The notes under the pieces were generated by a model that was given only the letters and a program-made list of their open reading frames with translations, was not told the origin of the DNA and searched no databases. A DNA stretch of 64,000 bases from positions 5,109,311 through 5,173,310 of the forward strand of contig CM028328.1 of NCBI GenBank assembly GCA_016647705.1. Reading direction: 5' to 3'. Shown here piece after piece: positions 21,076 to 33,119 of the stretch. This DNA comes from Eucommia ulmoides. Taxonomy: Eukaryota; Streptophyta; Magnoliopsida; Garryales; Eucommiaceae. How positions within the stretch are numbered: the first letter of the stretch is position 1; every line of letters starts with the position of its first letter. The translations under genes were made by a program, and so were the position numbers.

Positions 21076-22115
21076 GACCAACCTAAACCAGATTGTCGGT
21101 CCTTTTTTTACCTTTCGACAACATGAGATACACTTTTTGTACCATCAATTGTATTTGAAATCAACAAATAAAGAAAACAAAGCTTTCAAAAGAAGAGAAT
21201 ATGCATATCGAACTCCAACTGCAAATGTTTAAACTTTCATCTGGACTTAAAACAGAAATTTGAACTTGCAAAGATGGAAGTGATCATTCTCCCTGAGAAA
21301 GAATGTGGCTTTTTGAACCACTAAAAACATCCTACTCTTTCGGGCATGAAATAATAGCAAAAGCGCAATTTGATCCTCTATGAAATGCCAATAGCTTTTC
21401 GATCAGTGCTTCCCTTTCTTTAGGTGTTTTACCACGACAGTCAACAATAGTCATTTTCTCCAAGACGACTGAATTCTTCAATAAAATCCTCACAAGTTCA
21501 ACCTCACACTTGGTCCCCCAAAAAGATTTAAATGTAATCTCTTTGAGGTGAGAAAAACAGCACATGGGCACCAATTCTTCCACTGGTTCCTCCATGGGCA
21601 TGGATTCAATACGCTACACATACATCAAAGAAAACAAAATAGGTGGTTGTTTTTTCGACCATATGAATTAAGTGCTAATGAAGAAATGGGAATGTAGAAA
21701 AACTTGCCATGCTAATAGTGAGACAACTAAGAATTGGTGAATGCTGCAGCAATGCCATTGCCATTGGTATTGTACACGGGCGATGCCAAAGATTGTCAGG
21801 CTCGCCCAAATACAAATATCTCAAACTAACGAACACGGGCAGATTTTCTCTGAAACCTCCAGCCGCAACAAAAAGCTTGGAGTATAACATAAAAAAAACA
21901 GTTAGCAGAAGACAATCATTTGCAAGCACAAGAAGATTAAAGAAAAAGTGGTTGTGTGTAATAATAACATCAATTGGTTGGTAAAATCTGCTCCAAAAAC
22001 ACTGAAAGGCAACGAGACTTTTTTTTGTGTGTGTGTATCTTTGCTTGGTATACCAAACTATTAACATAATGAAATTGAATTAACATTCTTTTTCCTTTTT
22101 AAAATATACACAAAC

Positions 22116-22891
22116 CAATGTTCTAAAAGGCATTCATGGGGCTCGCCCAGAGGTGGGGCAACCCTTAACTGCCCTGGGCCAATGAGGGGGGCGATTTTCT
22201 AGCTGGGCTTGCGCCCAGATGCTTTGGGCAACGGCCAACTTTACCCTGGGCGAAGTTTGACGAGGCTTAAGCCCTGTGCTTCCATCACTGGAAAAATCAG
22301 AAGAGACAAAACATGATTTTGCACTAGTTTGGTGCGTTCATCTTCCTCTTTTTCGTTTCACCGGTGCTAGACCTTGAAGGTTGGAGGTGCAACCAAGGTT
22401 TGGGGTTGCAGAGATTATCATTCAGATGAGGAAGCAAAAGTCGATGATGGTGGAAACAGGAGAATTAGGGTTAAGTCATGCGGTTCTTTTATATTTTATT
22501 TGGAAATAAAACAATTTTCTCTGCTAACTTTTTTTTTTTTTAATTAATAAAGGAAAATTTTTGAGTCTTTACCAGAATTTAAGGAGATTCTTACTTGTTA
22601 AAGAATAAATGACAAAATAAAGAATAATATTTAATAACATCCATAAATAGATTGACCTCATATGGAAAATAACGTTTCAATTAAATTACTATTTATGATT
22701 CATAAATTTTGTCATGTTATGATTTTATCCACATTTATTTTTCATAAATATTCTTTTTATTTATTTTTAATATTTTTTAAATATTAAAAGATTATGTATC
22801 GTAAGGCTTACACCCCACGGCTCAGGGTTTATGCCTCACCTTGAACAGGTCAAAAATGCCCTGACCAACGCCCCCACCTTTTACAACATTG
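22116..22891. mobile_element. Non-autonomous hAT-type element with 8-bp target duplication
   Basis: The ends CAATGTTCTAAAAGG and CCTTTTACAACATTG are inverted repeats with one mismatch. The perfect 8-bp duplication ACACAAAC flanks it at 22108-22115 and 22892-22899, diagnostic of hAT. GC-rich subterminal parts (GGCGAAG, GGCTCGCCC, CGCCCCCACC) bracket an AT-rich, non-coding core. It sits in intron 1 of the F-box pseudogene. Confidence 0.9.
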
Positions 22892-23900
22892 ACACAAACA
22901 CACTAACAGTTTACTTAGCATTTCCATTAATCAATTTTTATTTTTCAAGAATATTCATTATATTTTTCAGTTTAAATTTCGATAGTTTTTGTCGAAAGAT
23001 ATAAATTAGGGTGAAATGGTGGAATTAATTATAATATTGCTTAGGGGTATTTTCTGCATAAATTTGTCATTTCAATATTCTAGTTGACACTTACAAGTCG
23101 GAATATGGTTAGGGCTCTTATGTGTCATGAACTTATATTGAATGCCGTTAATCTCAATTTTGTAACATTTTTTTATTTTTTTTATACAAGTTATCAGCTT
23201 AAATTTGAAGGTTACAACGTACATTTTCAGTAACTAAATATTAATGTTTTTTGAAGTTGATCAATAAGTCTAAAAATGGTATAGCTCATAAAGAACTCCA
23301 TAAGGCTACATTTCAAAATCATACGACTCTTTTTTACATTTTATCATATTTTCCATTTCCCTAAGAGTGTGCTAAATACAACCTATTACCAGGATATATT
23401 GACAAATCTTACACTGGACATATAACATGACCCCTAGATTAAGGACTCTTGACAAAACTTAAAATTATGTGTTGAAAACCGGTAAGTGTTGAATTTTGAG
23501 TTCTAAAATCTAAGTTCTGAATTATGTAGTGCTTAATTGATTAAGTAATTTTTTTTAAAATATTTTTTTTCTCAATAACTTTGTAGGCTTACAACTTTTT
23601 ATTTTTAAAAGTTTTCCTACAATTTGATCTCTCAAAAAAAATTCTCTCTACAATTTTACTTTATCATTTTCTCCATATTTTCTAATGTTTACAATTTAAT
23701 GATACTTGTATTAATAAAAGAATTATAGTTTTAATTGATAAGTGCACATTACTTAAAATTTTAACCCAATTTTTATACGATGCTTAATATTCGAAGTGGT
23801 TATTTTATCAAATGAAGTAGTTAATTGAATAATTACTTAATGCATTTAGGTTTTAACTGTTGAGTTATGTCAGCAAACAGTTCCCCCCAAACATACTACT

Positions 23901-23908
<8 letters not shown>

Positions 23909-23935
<27 letters not shown>
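23909..23935. repeat. Poly-A run
   Basis: An A run of about 27 in the intron of the pseudogene. Confidence 0.9.
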
Positions 23936-23936
<1 letters not shown>

Positions 23937-24355
23937 TGCATAACGCTAAAAACACATACCACTAAGTCAAAAAAAATGTGCATAATGCTAAAACTATTTA
24001 GAGGAACTGTCCAATGACAAAAGAAATCACATACCTCAACTGTTTCGCGAGATAGTGTCAGACTTGTCACATTAGAAAACTGCACAAGAATTGAAGTAGT
24101 TTTAAGACCCATATGGACTATATCCAGACTTGTAGATGAAATATCAATAATTGCACTAGAAGCTGATGACAAGCTGAGCAGCAAACTTATATCTATGAAC
24201 GGACAACAAATGATCTTCGAGATATTTTGTCCAGAAATTCTGAATACACAATCAACTCCACTATCACGTCGAGCAGTCATAATGAAATGTTTAAGAGCTG
24301 GAGCCTCTATGTTCACAATCTTAACATTCAGCCAATTGCTCGAATGAAACTCTAA

Positions 24356-25351
24356 GGTTGTGTTAAGATAAGGGATCTAGGGAGGGATTTGATTTGTTTA
24401 GAGGATTTCAAAATCCTTTTATGACAAATCACTTGTTTGGGTAGTTATAGGGAGGTATTTGTAAAATCCTTCTTGGGGTGAAAGGAGTCATTTTGAAATC
24501 TTTTTTTCGTGGTGTCATTTGCCAAATTCCTCTGAAGGATTTGTGTAATCGATCCCTTGTCTTCTTCGCGACCCTCCTCCTGCTTCTTCGACGTCCGTTT
24601 CTTCCTTCATCTTCTTCGTCAATGCCGTCGTCCATCGATCTGCGCCGCGTCTTCCTTCTTCCGCTTCTTCGTCATCTATTGTCTTCTTCTTGTTTATTGA
24701 CGCCGGACGGCTACATAGGGCGTCGATCGGGGACGGTTTGTTCTCTCTCTCCTCCTCCTCCTCTTTCTCTCTCTAGGTTTTTGGGACGAAGATTTTGAGG
24801 TTTAATCTGGTTTTTTCGCGAAAGTAGGTTGAAATGTGGTTCTTCAAACAATTCAATTTGTTGATTTTTTGTGAGAAAAGTCTGTAAATCGCATGATTTT
24901 CTTCGTTTCTGAGCTGGAAAATTGTGATTTCAAAGAGGAAACGTCAAGAACATCGATGCTTGTTTTGCCGATTTGATATAAATTGGGCGTTTGTTTAGTG
25001 AAATTTGAGTTGAATAATTGTGTTCATGGCGAATCCTAAAGAGATTTTAGGTAGAAATACATAGTATATGGCACGACGGTAGAAGACGGTGATAGTGGTG
25101 GTCTTGGTGGAGCGTCGAAAGAGAAGAACAGAACAAAAAAGAAGGGGATTTTTTTTTTTTAACAAATACTTTACATATCCAAATATATCCAAACAATGGA
25201 ATTACAAAATAACACGATTAAATTCTTTATCTCAAATAGTCATCCAAATAAAAGATTTATAAAATGACAGGATTTCGAAATCCTGAATTTCGAAATCTCA
25301 TCATTTTACAATTTTTTTGAATTTGTCAAATCTCTTACCCAAACGCAACCA
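24356..25351. mobile_element. 996-bp PIF/Harbinger-type element inside the F-box exon
   Basis: The left end is GGTTGTGTTAAGATAAGGG and the right end read inward is GGTTGCGTTTGGGTAAGAG, with TAA at 24353-24355 and 25352-25354. Subterminal AAATCCT...GAAATC blocks repeat at both ends. The core (24540-24790) is CT-rich with CTTCTTCG/CGTC phrases and encodes no transposase. A sister element with a different core is at 27768-28700. Confidence 0.85.
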
Positions 25352-25389
25352 TAATGTTGGCCAAGGTGTAATATATGACAATTGCTTGC

Positions 25390-25396
<7 letters not shown>

Positions 25397-25444
<48 letters not shown>
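25397..25444. repeat. (TA)n microsatellite
   Basis: About 24 TA units, located where homology of the F-box pseudogene stops. Confidence 0.95.
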
Positions 25445-25449
<5 letters not shown>

Positions 25450-26515
25450 TTTATTTTTATTTTTATGTAGTTCTTTTGTGCTTGTAAAAAATAGAATGTG
25501 ATAATTTTTATTTCTTAGTTCGATGAAGTATGATTCTTTTATTTTATTAATTTTTTTTTTTTTTGGATTGTGAGATATGATTTAGAAGAATAATATTAAG
25601 ATATTATTTAGGGGTGATAAATTATGACTTGATTTGAAAATATGACATGGAATTGATGCAAAATAGCATATTAGGATTAACGTTTTTACAACACAAACAC
25701 AGAAGTGACACGATATGAGAATGATAAGCAAATTTTGAATCGAGTTAAAATCAAACATGAGAACTCGATTCTAATCCATACAATCCATTTTCAACTATTA
25801 GATAAAGAATATTTTGGTTAACAAATTATATATTTTTATTTATTTATTTAAAACATAAAATTGAAAAATGTAAAAATAAAATAAAAAATGAAGAACTCAC
25901 AATAAATTATTTAGTGGTATTTTGATTTAGTTCAATTATAGTAAATTGAGCAGGAAATATATAATAAAGGAGTTAAACGAGTCAAAAAAAAAAAAAAAAA
26001 GATAACCCAAAAAATAAATAGATCAGATTAAAGTCATATTTTACGACACGTTTAAGAAGTAAGTCATGTTTGAGTTGATTTTACATTGACATAAACTCGA
26101 GTTGACCCAACACAAAAAAAGACACGACAAACACTATTGTCGATCACTCTTAATATTTATTTCTATAGTATCAAATGGCCTTTCAATGTTTTTTATTTGG
26201 GATTCATGGTAAATAGTCCACAAAACACAATTTTTTTTTCTCAAAAAATTCATGTGTTACAATAGTTTTTTTGGAAGTCAAAAGTCATTGTACTATATAA
26301 AAATTACTCTAAATTTTTTCATGTAAAATATTATAATTATTTTTATTTTTATTTCCTGTTAATAAAAATATTGAAGTGGTCAAGTGGCCTATAACTATAT
26401 TCATCCCAATCAATTACTTATGCTACAAACTACACTTTATTCCCCTTAAATTATTAGTGCATTTGTAATTTGGTTCATAAACTATTACTTTTGTTGATGT
26501 TAAATTTTGGTTGGC
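25445..26515. other. AT-rich spacer
   Basis: No open frame with a recognisable domain. An A run lies at 25986-25999. Confidence 0.5.
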
Positions 26516-26519
26516 TCCA

Positions 26520-27735
26520 ACAGTATGGTCTGGTCACTTGTTGATGAAGATGATATGTTTGCTTTATTGGAATGGGGATAAAGAAGTTCGAGATGGGGAC
26601 GGAGAGGTCCGGGATTAGTCTGCCTAACCCGAGATGAGGAGAGGTGGAGTGTCCTGGGATAGGTCCTGAGTAGGGAAGCTACCCGGGAGTCTTCTACTCC
26701 TAGAAGAGGTCTCTGGCCGATAAGGGAACGGCCTAAGTTGGAATTAGCCCAAAAAACTTCTAGTCTGAAAAGAGGATGACTAGAATACCTTGTGATCCGA
26801 GGAAAAGTGAATCAGAGCTTGAGATGAAGCAGATCCTGGAAAAGGAAAATTGGAATGCTTTCTGATCTAGGAAGAGATGAGGCAGCACTTTGACACCTAC
26901 ACAAAGGACTTGTCGGGATGGACCCGACGTGTCCCTTCTGACGTGAGAATCAGCGTGCTAGGGGAAATTTAGAAAATATGGTATCAAGAAGAGGGAGTTA
27001 TTTTTGTGTGTGTCCAATTCATCTACCTTTGAGCAATTGTTTGCTCTCTCATAGATAGGCAATGTAGAGATTTGATTAAGGGTTCAATCATGGATTGGTG
27101 TCTCCTCAATATCTCATTAATATCCCATATTGGCATGTAGCCAATGAGAGGGTGCCAATGAGCATCTTGTGTTGGCCATGTTGAAAAATATTTGTAGATA
27201 TTTTGGGATATTTGTAGAGATTCATGAGATATTTTGTAGACATTTGTGGAGATATTTGTGAGGATATTTTGGGAGATATTTTTGGAGGGACACTTTTTTG
27301 TTGTGCCCGAGATGGGGAATTTGACCCCTGCCCTTCCCGGATAGCCGGAGACAGGAATGAGAGTTATGCGGAGCTTCTTGCCCTACTCTTCTCGGATAGC
27401 CGGAGACGAGAAGGGGGGCTTTGCTGAGGTACTTGTGGAGTTGATTTCCGAGACAGGCAATGCCACTGTGGAGAATGCTGAGATGGGGAAGAGTTCCCCA
27501 TCCCGGATGTCGAGATGGGAAATGGCTCTCATCCTGGCGGCGACTCGTCTTCCCTTTCTGGAGAGTGCTACTAGTTGTCTTTTATGTAGTTGATATGGGC
27601 TAGAGATGTTCCTCTGCCCAGTACAATCTTCACACTTAATCCTTAGTAGGAGTTGATCTTGATGGAGAGTCGTGGACACGTGGCGGTTTTCAATTAATTG
27701 GTTTGGAATGACTATTTTTACACTCATCAACTTTC
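26520..27735. mobile_element. Unclassified GC-richer block, possibly a solo LTR
   Basis: Base composition is clearly richer in G+C than both flanks. It begins near TTGTTGATGAAG and ends near ACTCATCAAC, short inverted ends. Inside is a run of degenerate GATATTTTGTAGA/GATATTTGTG units at 27185-27290 and two copies of CGGATAGCCGGAGA at 27338 and 27394. No protein domain was seen. Retroelement LTR sequence is the most likely source. Confidence 0.35.
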
Positions 27736-27767
27736 ATCAATTTAATTTCTTACTCGGCGTTTATTTA

Positions 27768-28700
27768 GGTTGCGTTTAGGTAAGAGATTTGATAAATTCA
27801 AGAGATTTGTGAAATGATGGAATTTCAAAATCCTGAATTTTGAAATTCCTTCATTTTACAAATCCGTTATTTGGATAATTATTTGGATTTTGATCCCACT
27901 TCCGAAAAAAAAAAATCGACGAACAACCATGAACAACAGAAAGATGAACAACCATAAACAAAAACACAACAAAGCCATGAACAGCGGAAACAGAGGTGAT
28001 AAACAACCATGAACAAAGCCAAGAAACACAGCAGAAACATAGGTGATGAACAACCATGAACAAGCCAAGAACACATCGACGATGAAAATCGACGATTTCG
28101 TCGATTTCGATTTCGTGGTTGGATTTCGAACCCTATTTCGTTGTTGGATTTCGATTTCCACATAGAAAATGAAATCGATTTCGAATCTCATTTCGCCATT
28201 AGATTTTGATTTCGAAATCAAAACCCAAATCGAAGTAGAAATCGAAACCCTATTTTCATTTCAAACCTTATTTCGATTTCAATTTCAAAATCAAAATCAA
28301 TTTCGTTTTTAAAATCGAACGTGTTCTTCGATTTCGATTTCGAAAACGAATGCGAAATCGAAATCTACCAAAGATTGACGAAGAAGAACGAAGCAGACGA
28401 CAAAATCGAAGATCGAAACAGAAGACAATAAATGAATAAGAAGCAGAAGCAGACACGATGGAAGGAGTAGAAGACGGTCACAACGAAGAAGTAGAAGAAG
28501 GAAGAACGAAACAGGCACGATGGAAAGATTTTATAAATTCAACCTCTCCCAAAATCATTGCAAAATTCCTCCATTCACCCAAAAAAGAATTTCACAAATC
28601 CTTTTGCCTATTACCCAAACAAAGAATTTGTCAAAATTTAATTTCAAAATCCCCTAACCAATTGACATCTCTCCTACAAATCTTTCGTCCAAACACAATC
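27768..28700. mobile_element. 933-bp PIF/Harbinger-type element, sister of 24356-25351
   Basis: The left end is GGTTGCGTTTAGGTAAGAG and the right end read inward is GATTGTGTTTGGACGAAAG, with TTA on the left and TAA on the right, an imperfect duplication. Subterminal sequence (CAAAATCCTGAATTTTGAAA) matches the sister. The core differs: degenerate GAACAACCATGAACAA units at 27920-28065 and CGATTTCGATTTCG units at 28078-28370. No transposase. Confidence 0.7.
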
Positions 28701-28947
28701 TAAATTAAATTTGACTTCAAGTAGTTACAATAAAATCTATTAACATTAATCCCAAATCTAGTAAATTATTACCCTTTCTATTTCCTAATTTAAAACATTT
28801 TAACAATAATTTTTCTTAATCATCTCCAATCACACGGCCTAAAAAGACTAATACACCCCTACAAATAAAAGATCTCCAAGATAAACTTCCATGCCTCTCA
28901 TATAGAATACAAAAAAAAAAAAAAAAACGCCAAAAACAAAATAAAAA
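28701..28947. other. PPR 3' flank
   Basis: AT-rich; contains an A run at 28911-28927. Presumably the 3' UTR and flank of the PPR gene. Confidence 0.4.
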
Positions 28948-31900
28948 TCAACCTGATTTCTCGACAATCTTCTCCTCTTCCTCTTCCTCTTCCTCCTCCA
29001 TTTCGCCACATGTTTCCACCTCCGCACTCTCCTTTTCCTCCGCGTAAAGCGCCTCCACCTTCTCCTCCTTCCCGCACTTCCTATACGCCTCGATCAACCC
29101 CTCGTAAGCCCATTTATCCAATGTCCCCACCACCCTCAGCCCCTTCTCCAACCCCTCCACCTCCTCCACCGCCCTTTCCTCCCCCAACCACCGCAATATA
29201 CCGCCCACAACCTCCTGTTTTGGCCGCCACGACCGATTCTGAGGCGCCACTGCCAATGCCTTATTCATACTCTCCAACGCCTTCTTCATATTCCCCTTCT
29301 CCATGTACCCCGAACATAAAATCGACCAGCAATTCGGCACCGGTATCAACCCCTTCTTCATTATCTCGTACACCAACGCCTCCGCTTTCTCCATCATCCC
29401 CTTATTACAGTACCCTATCAAGACAGGATTCAAAACCCTAAAATCGATCCTGTGTACACTCAACAGCCACTCCCTAACTATCTCCTCCGCTTTCTCGAAA
29501 TCCTCTATCTTAACCAGACAACTCAACATCGTACGATAATCCCTGTTTATATGTTTCTTACAGGCAGCTTTCTGTAATTCCCAAACCCTAATCATCCCTT
29601 CTTTGTCACCCAAAATCGAATAAAACGAGATCAAATGATTATACCCGTCGTCATCTGCCCCCACTCTCTCCTCCATCTTCTTCATGTAAATTAGCGCTTT
29701 GTCCTTGTTGTCAGCTTTTAAATAAATATTGGCAATGGTCGAATAGGTCGTCCAGTCCATTACAATACCGGGTTGGCTCTCCATTTCTTCAATGAGCTTC
29801 TCCATGTTTTCGAAATCGGATCTTACACCATAGGAATGGATTGTGATTCTGTAACTGAAGTTGTTGAGGGAGACGCCGTTTTGCTTCATTTCAGACAGGA
29901 CATCGGGGATTTTCTCGAACTGGTCGTTTTTGGAGTACAAGGACATGATGTTGTTGAAGAGTTGAGGGGTGGAGGCGAAACCCATGTCTTTCATCTTCTG
30001 TAAGAGGGAGAGGGATTTGTCGACGAGGCCATATCTTATGTAGCAAGAGAGGAGGGCGCCGTAGGCTCTTTCTTTCTTGAATTCTTCGCCGAGGCTGTTG
30101 AAGTAGTTTTCAGCAGATTCAAGGCCGCGAACTATGCCGATGAGATTCAGTTGGGCTGCATAATCTCCCTCCCGGAATCGACAGTCACTTTTGCGGCTCA
30201 TCCACTCAGAAATCTGCAAGGGACAAGTGATTTTGCAAGATAAAGATCAATATATATCTTCTATTCTATAAATCAAAATATATTTTATATTTTAAACATT
30301 TTACACCGTTGGATCGATGAAGACATTTCAAACAATTAGATTTAGATTTCTTTGAGAAGCTAAATTACAACTCTTGATAAAACGTCTTTTCATGATTAAT
30401 GTATTAAATTAAAATTAGTGTCTTTAGACACCGGGTTTATACTAATCTATATTAAAAATTCAGACAGTACTGTAGACCCCATACATTATTTTTTGGTCGA
30501 TAGAACGATTTAGATATATTAGAGTAGATCGCAATCATTTAATTGAAGCAATATTTTCATCCATTATAGCCAGAATCTAAACTTTGTAGTCATGACCTTA
30601 ATTACTTCGTGGAACCGACACCATATATAATATATCTTAGATTATTTAAGGTCATTTATTATTTATTTTAAAATTATAAATTTCACTTGCATACAATTAA
30701 CTTTTGATCGTATATGTAAAATTTTTTTAAAAAAAAAAACTTTTATTTAAAATAATTTTGAAGCGTGGAAGGCACAGGTAATTACTAGTGCATATGTAAG
30801 TTAATAAAGCAACTTGAATTTTATCTCATTCAGTATTTTACACCGTTGGATGAAAATTTAGATACATCGGTTCATCTGCTATACAAATCACAAGTTCGAA
30901 CATGGCTCTATTCAACTCGCTCAAACAACAAAAAATGTAAAAACCAAATGAGAATATGTGTCTCTGTGCCTTATCTACATACCGTTTGGTTGTCTAAATT
31001 ATCCTATTTTATGAATTATCTTATTTTTGATGAATTGATTTGTATATTTCTCCATTTAACTATGATTTTATCAAACATTTCATATTGAAACTATATTTTA
31101 CTCCGATTACACGAGAAATAGTGTCTAAACTAGAACTAAAATGTTTAGCTAACTAATACAAGTGTTTTTAATTCTTGATACCAAACACCAAACTATAACA
31201 ATAGATAAGTTAACTTATTGAAAAATAGTATAACTTGCAGATTGAAACGGGCCCTTACACAATGAGGAAATTAAAAGGAAATAGAGAACTAATATCACAA
31301 ACCCATTCCACTGACAAAGAAGAAATCCAAGTTACAGAAAATAGGAGAATCAATCTTCTATCTAGAACAACTTGAAATTAGTGGCTAAAAAACCACCTAA
31401 AAATGACGTAACCGTGTTCTTTTTCACAAGTCAGACTCGCAAAACAACACCCAGCATAGTCTGCATCAAATTCAGTCATCGTTCTTCGATCGATGATTGT
31501 TATTGTTTCCTAATTGTCCAAACGCAAGAATTCGCCTATCATAATCCTAATTCCTACAAGGTTAGGTCTATTTATTGCCAAAAACATAATTTTTTCCACT
31601 TTTGGCCACATTACTTTGTGCTTTTGTCGTTTCCATTAAGGCTCAATTGTTAATGATTAAGCCAAGTTTAGCTAACTTAAGAAAACAATCAAGAACATTG
31701 ACTGATCACATATTGATAGAGCTTGCTCATGAAGATACAATGCTTTAACATATAAGGCAGTGTTTGGTTGCACAAAATCAAAATTTTATTGTGGTGCATT
31801 TCTGATACTATTTCCAAAGCTTCAATTACATGCTCCCAAACACTACCTAACTTCATATAAGATCTTGACAAACATCAATAGATCTTAAAGCATTCAACAT

Positions 31901-32327
31901 AACACAGGAAAATCACAGTAAAACTACAGAATCATCCAAACAAGAGAAATAATTTCCAGCGAGAATAACATGTGGTTCTTACTTCTTATAATGCTCCGAA
32001 AATGAAAACACTACAAGAAAGTTTCACAGAACAAGAGACTAGAAATCGAACCTCGAGGGCTTGAGGATACAGCTTGCGGTTACGAAGCTCGCGAATAATG
32101 CCGTGAAGATCCATTTCTCTAGCTCGTTTTCCATCAGAGATCCATTTATTGAGTACCGGAACGAGTTTCTTGCTGGAGTTAGGGCGCATGAGCGGGATAA
32201 TTCTCGAGTAGATGGTATCTTCCGCCGATCTTACCGAAGCGGAAGATGTTTTTAATCCTCTGATGAAGAACGCATCTATGAGATTTCTGGATTCCGAATT
32301 CGATGATCGACTTAGGATTCTGAACAT
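28948..32327 (-). CDS. P-class pentatricopeptide repeat protein, mitochondrial type
   Basis: Probably an organellar RNA-binding factor. Two coding exons on the minus strand, 32052-32327 and 28948-30213, join in phase 0 (ALE|ISEWMSRK) and give about 513 residues. The N terminus (MFRILSRSS...) is basic, hydroxylated and without acidic residues for the first dozen positions, as in mitochondrial presequences. Helical-hairpin repeats of about 35 residues run from roughly residue 115 to 430, with phrases such as YGALLSCYIRYGLVDKSLSL, LFNNIMSLYSKND and TTYSTIANIYLKADNKDKAL. There is no E/DYW extension, so it is P class. It resembles the small subgroup typified by Arabidopsis At4g21705 and At2g20710; the RNA target is unknown. 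The C terminus is a glutamate run. The 1.84-kb intron holds two MITEs. Antisense frames over exon 2 are Pro/Ser-rich shadows. Confidence 0.92.
30979..31253. mobile_element. PIF/Harbinger MITE in the PPR intron
   Basis: Inverted relative of 10963-11299. It starts ACCGTTTGGTTGTCTAAATT and ends GATTGAAACGGGCCC followed by TTA, and shares AGTGTCTAAACTAGAACTAA and GCTAACTAATACAAGTG internally. The left target duplication has decayed. Confidence 0.75.
31756..31847. mobile_element. Tourist-like MITE in the PPR intron
   Basis: GGCAGTGTTTGGTTGCAC ... CTCCCAAACACTACC flanked by TAA at 31753-31755 and 31848-31850. Confidence 0.85.
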
Positions 32328-32511
32328 GATTACTGTAAGTTTTGCTGGAGGGCGGAAAATGGAAATCTGAGGGGGATAGAGGTTTTTCAGGGTTTATCGA
32401 GCTCGAAGATGGGGTTTAGGGTTTTATACATTTGAAAAAGATATTCCACGATATTGGGCCTAATGGGCTCATTTGAATATTTTTAGTATTTATCTTTGGT
32501 GTTTTTTTTCA

Positions 32512-32637
32512 ATTGTGGAAACGACCTCTTGTAAAAAAAAATAAAGTAAGACTGCGTATAATAAATATAAGTAGTCCGATTTTTTTCGAGACCTCGCACA
32601 TAACGGGAGCTTTATAGCACAGGACTGCCCTTTTATC
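32512..32637 (+). mobile_element. Au-like SINE, 5'-truncated
   Basis: Starts at TTGTGGAAACGACCTCTTG and continues AAGACTGCGTATAATA, CATAACGGGAGCTTTATAG and GGACTGCCCTTTT. It lacks the A and B boxes. It lies about 190 bp upstream of the PPR start codon, in the opposite orientation. Confidence 0.85.
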
Positions 32638-32811
32638 TTTGAATTTTTTAATATGGCCCCAAGGTCCACTCTGTCCCCCATTTACCATTTTGTTACCCAT
32701 GACCACCCGTGTGTTACCAACCATTACAAAGGCGCGTGGGTTTGTGGCTACACATGGTAAGACGTTCTTGTGAGGGAAAACCAAATGCCCAACTTTCTAT
32801 ATTCAAAATTG

Positions 32812-32845
<34 letters not shown>

Positions 32846-32879
32846 ATCCAACAAAAAATTTACAGCTTCCATTTGTGTT

Positions 32880-33115
32880 TTTCAGTGGCGGGGTTTGATT
32901 TTGATTTTGACAGCGGCAATTGTCAATAGTTGGATTTCAGCGGTAGGGATTTCTTTTAGGGGTTTGATTTTAGCAGCAACGATCTTTGACAATTGGATTT
33001 CAGCGGCAAGGATTTCTTTTAGGGGCTTGATTTCAACAGCGACGATCTTCAGAGGCTGGATTTCAATAAGGGGGCACTCAATTTCAACGGAGGGGACACC
33101 GACAACTTGATTTTA
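32880..33115. repeat. Short tandem repeat of about 65 bp
   Basis: GGATTTCAGCGG.A.GGATTTC, TTTTAGGGGTTTGATTT and AGCA.CGATCTT recur three to four times. It keeps one frame open on the plus strand (ISFRGLI...), an effect of the period. Confidence 0.75.
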
Positions 33116-33119
33116 GCAC

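Larger units (their letters stand above)
21332..25393 (-). pseudogene. F-box/FBD pseudogene, 5'-truncated and transposon-broken
   Basis: Recognisable exons on the minus strand: exon 1 remainder 24035-24355 (EFHSSNWLNVKIVNIEAP, ending ETVE|GTATGT), exon 2 21708-21875 (LFVAAGGFRENLPVFVSL, LLQHSPILSCLTISM) and exon 3 21332-21613 with an intact FBD domain (VELVRILLKNSVVLEKMTIV) and stop. Exon 1 is interrupted by a 996-bp Harbinger-type element at 24356-25351. About 40 bp of possible exon continues on the far side, then ends at a (TA)n run, and no F-box motif is found beyond. The donor of exon 2 is ATG|GCAAGT, a GC-type site. Intron 1 carries an hAT-type element. The exon order matches the gene at 5.4-8.0 kb, so the two are paralogues. 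The FBD exon could still be transcribed, but no functional SCF subunit is possible without the F-box. Confidence 0.88.

Noticed and set aside
28268..28703. Phe/Leu/Arg-rich frames on both strands
   Set aside because: Products of the CGATTTCGATTT array within a Harbinger-type element.
29010..29441. Pro-rich plus-strand frame resembling an extensin-like protein
   Set aside because: It is the antisense shadow of the PPR exon and its glutamate-rich C terminus, which has far stronger support.
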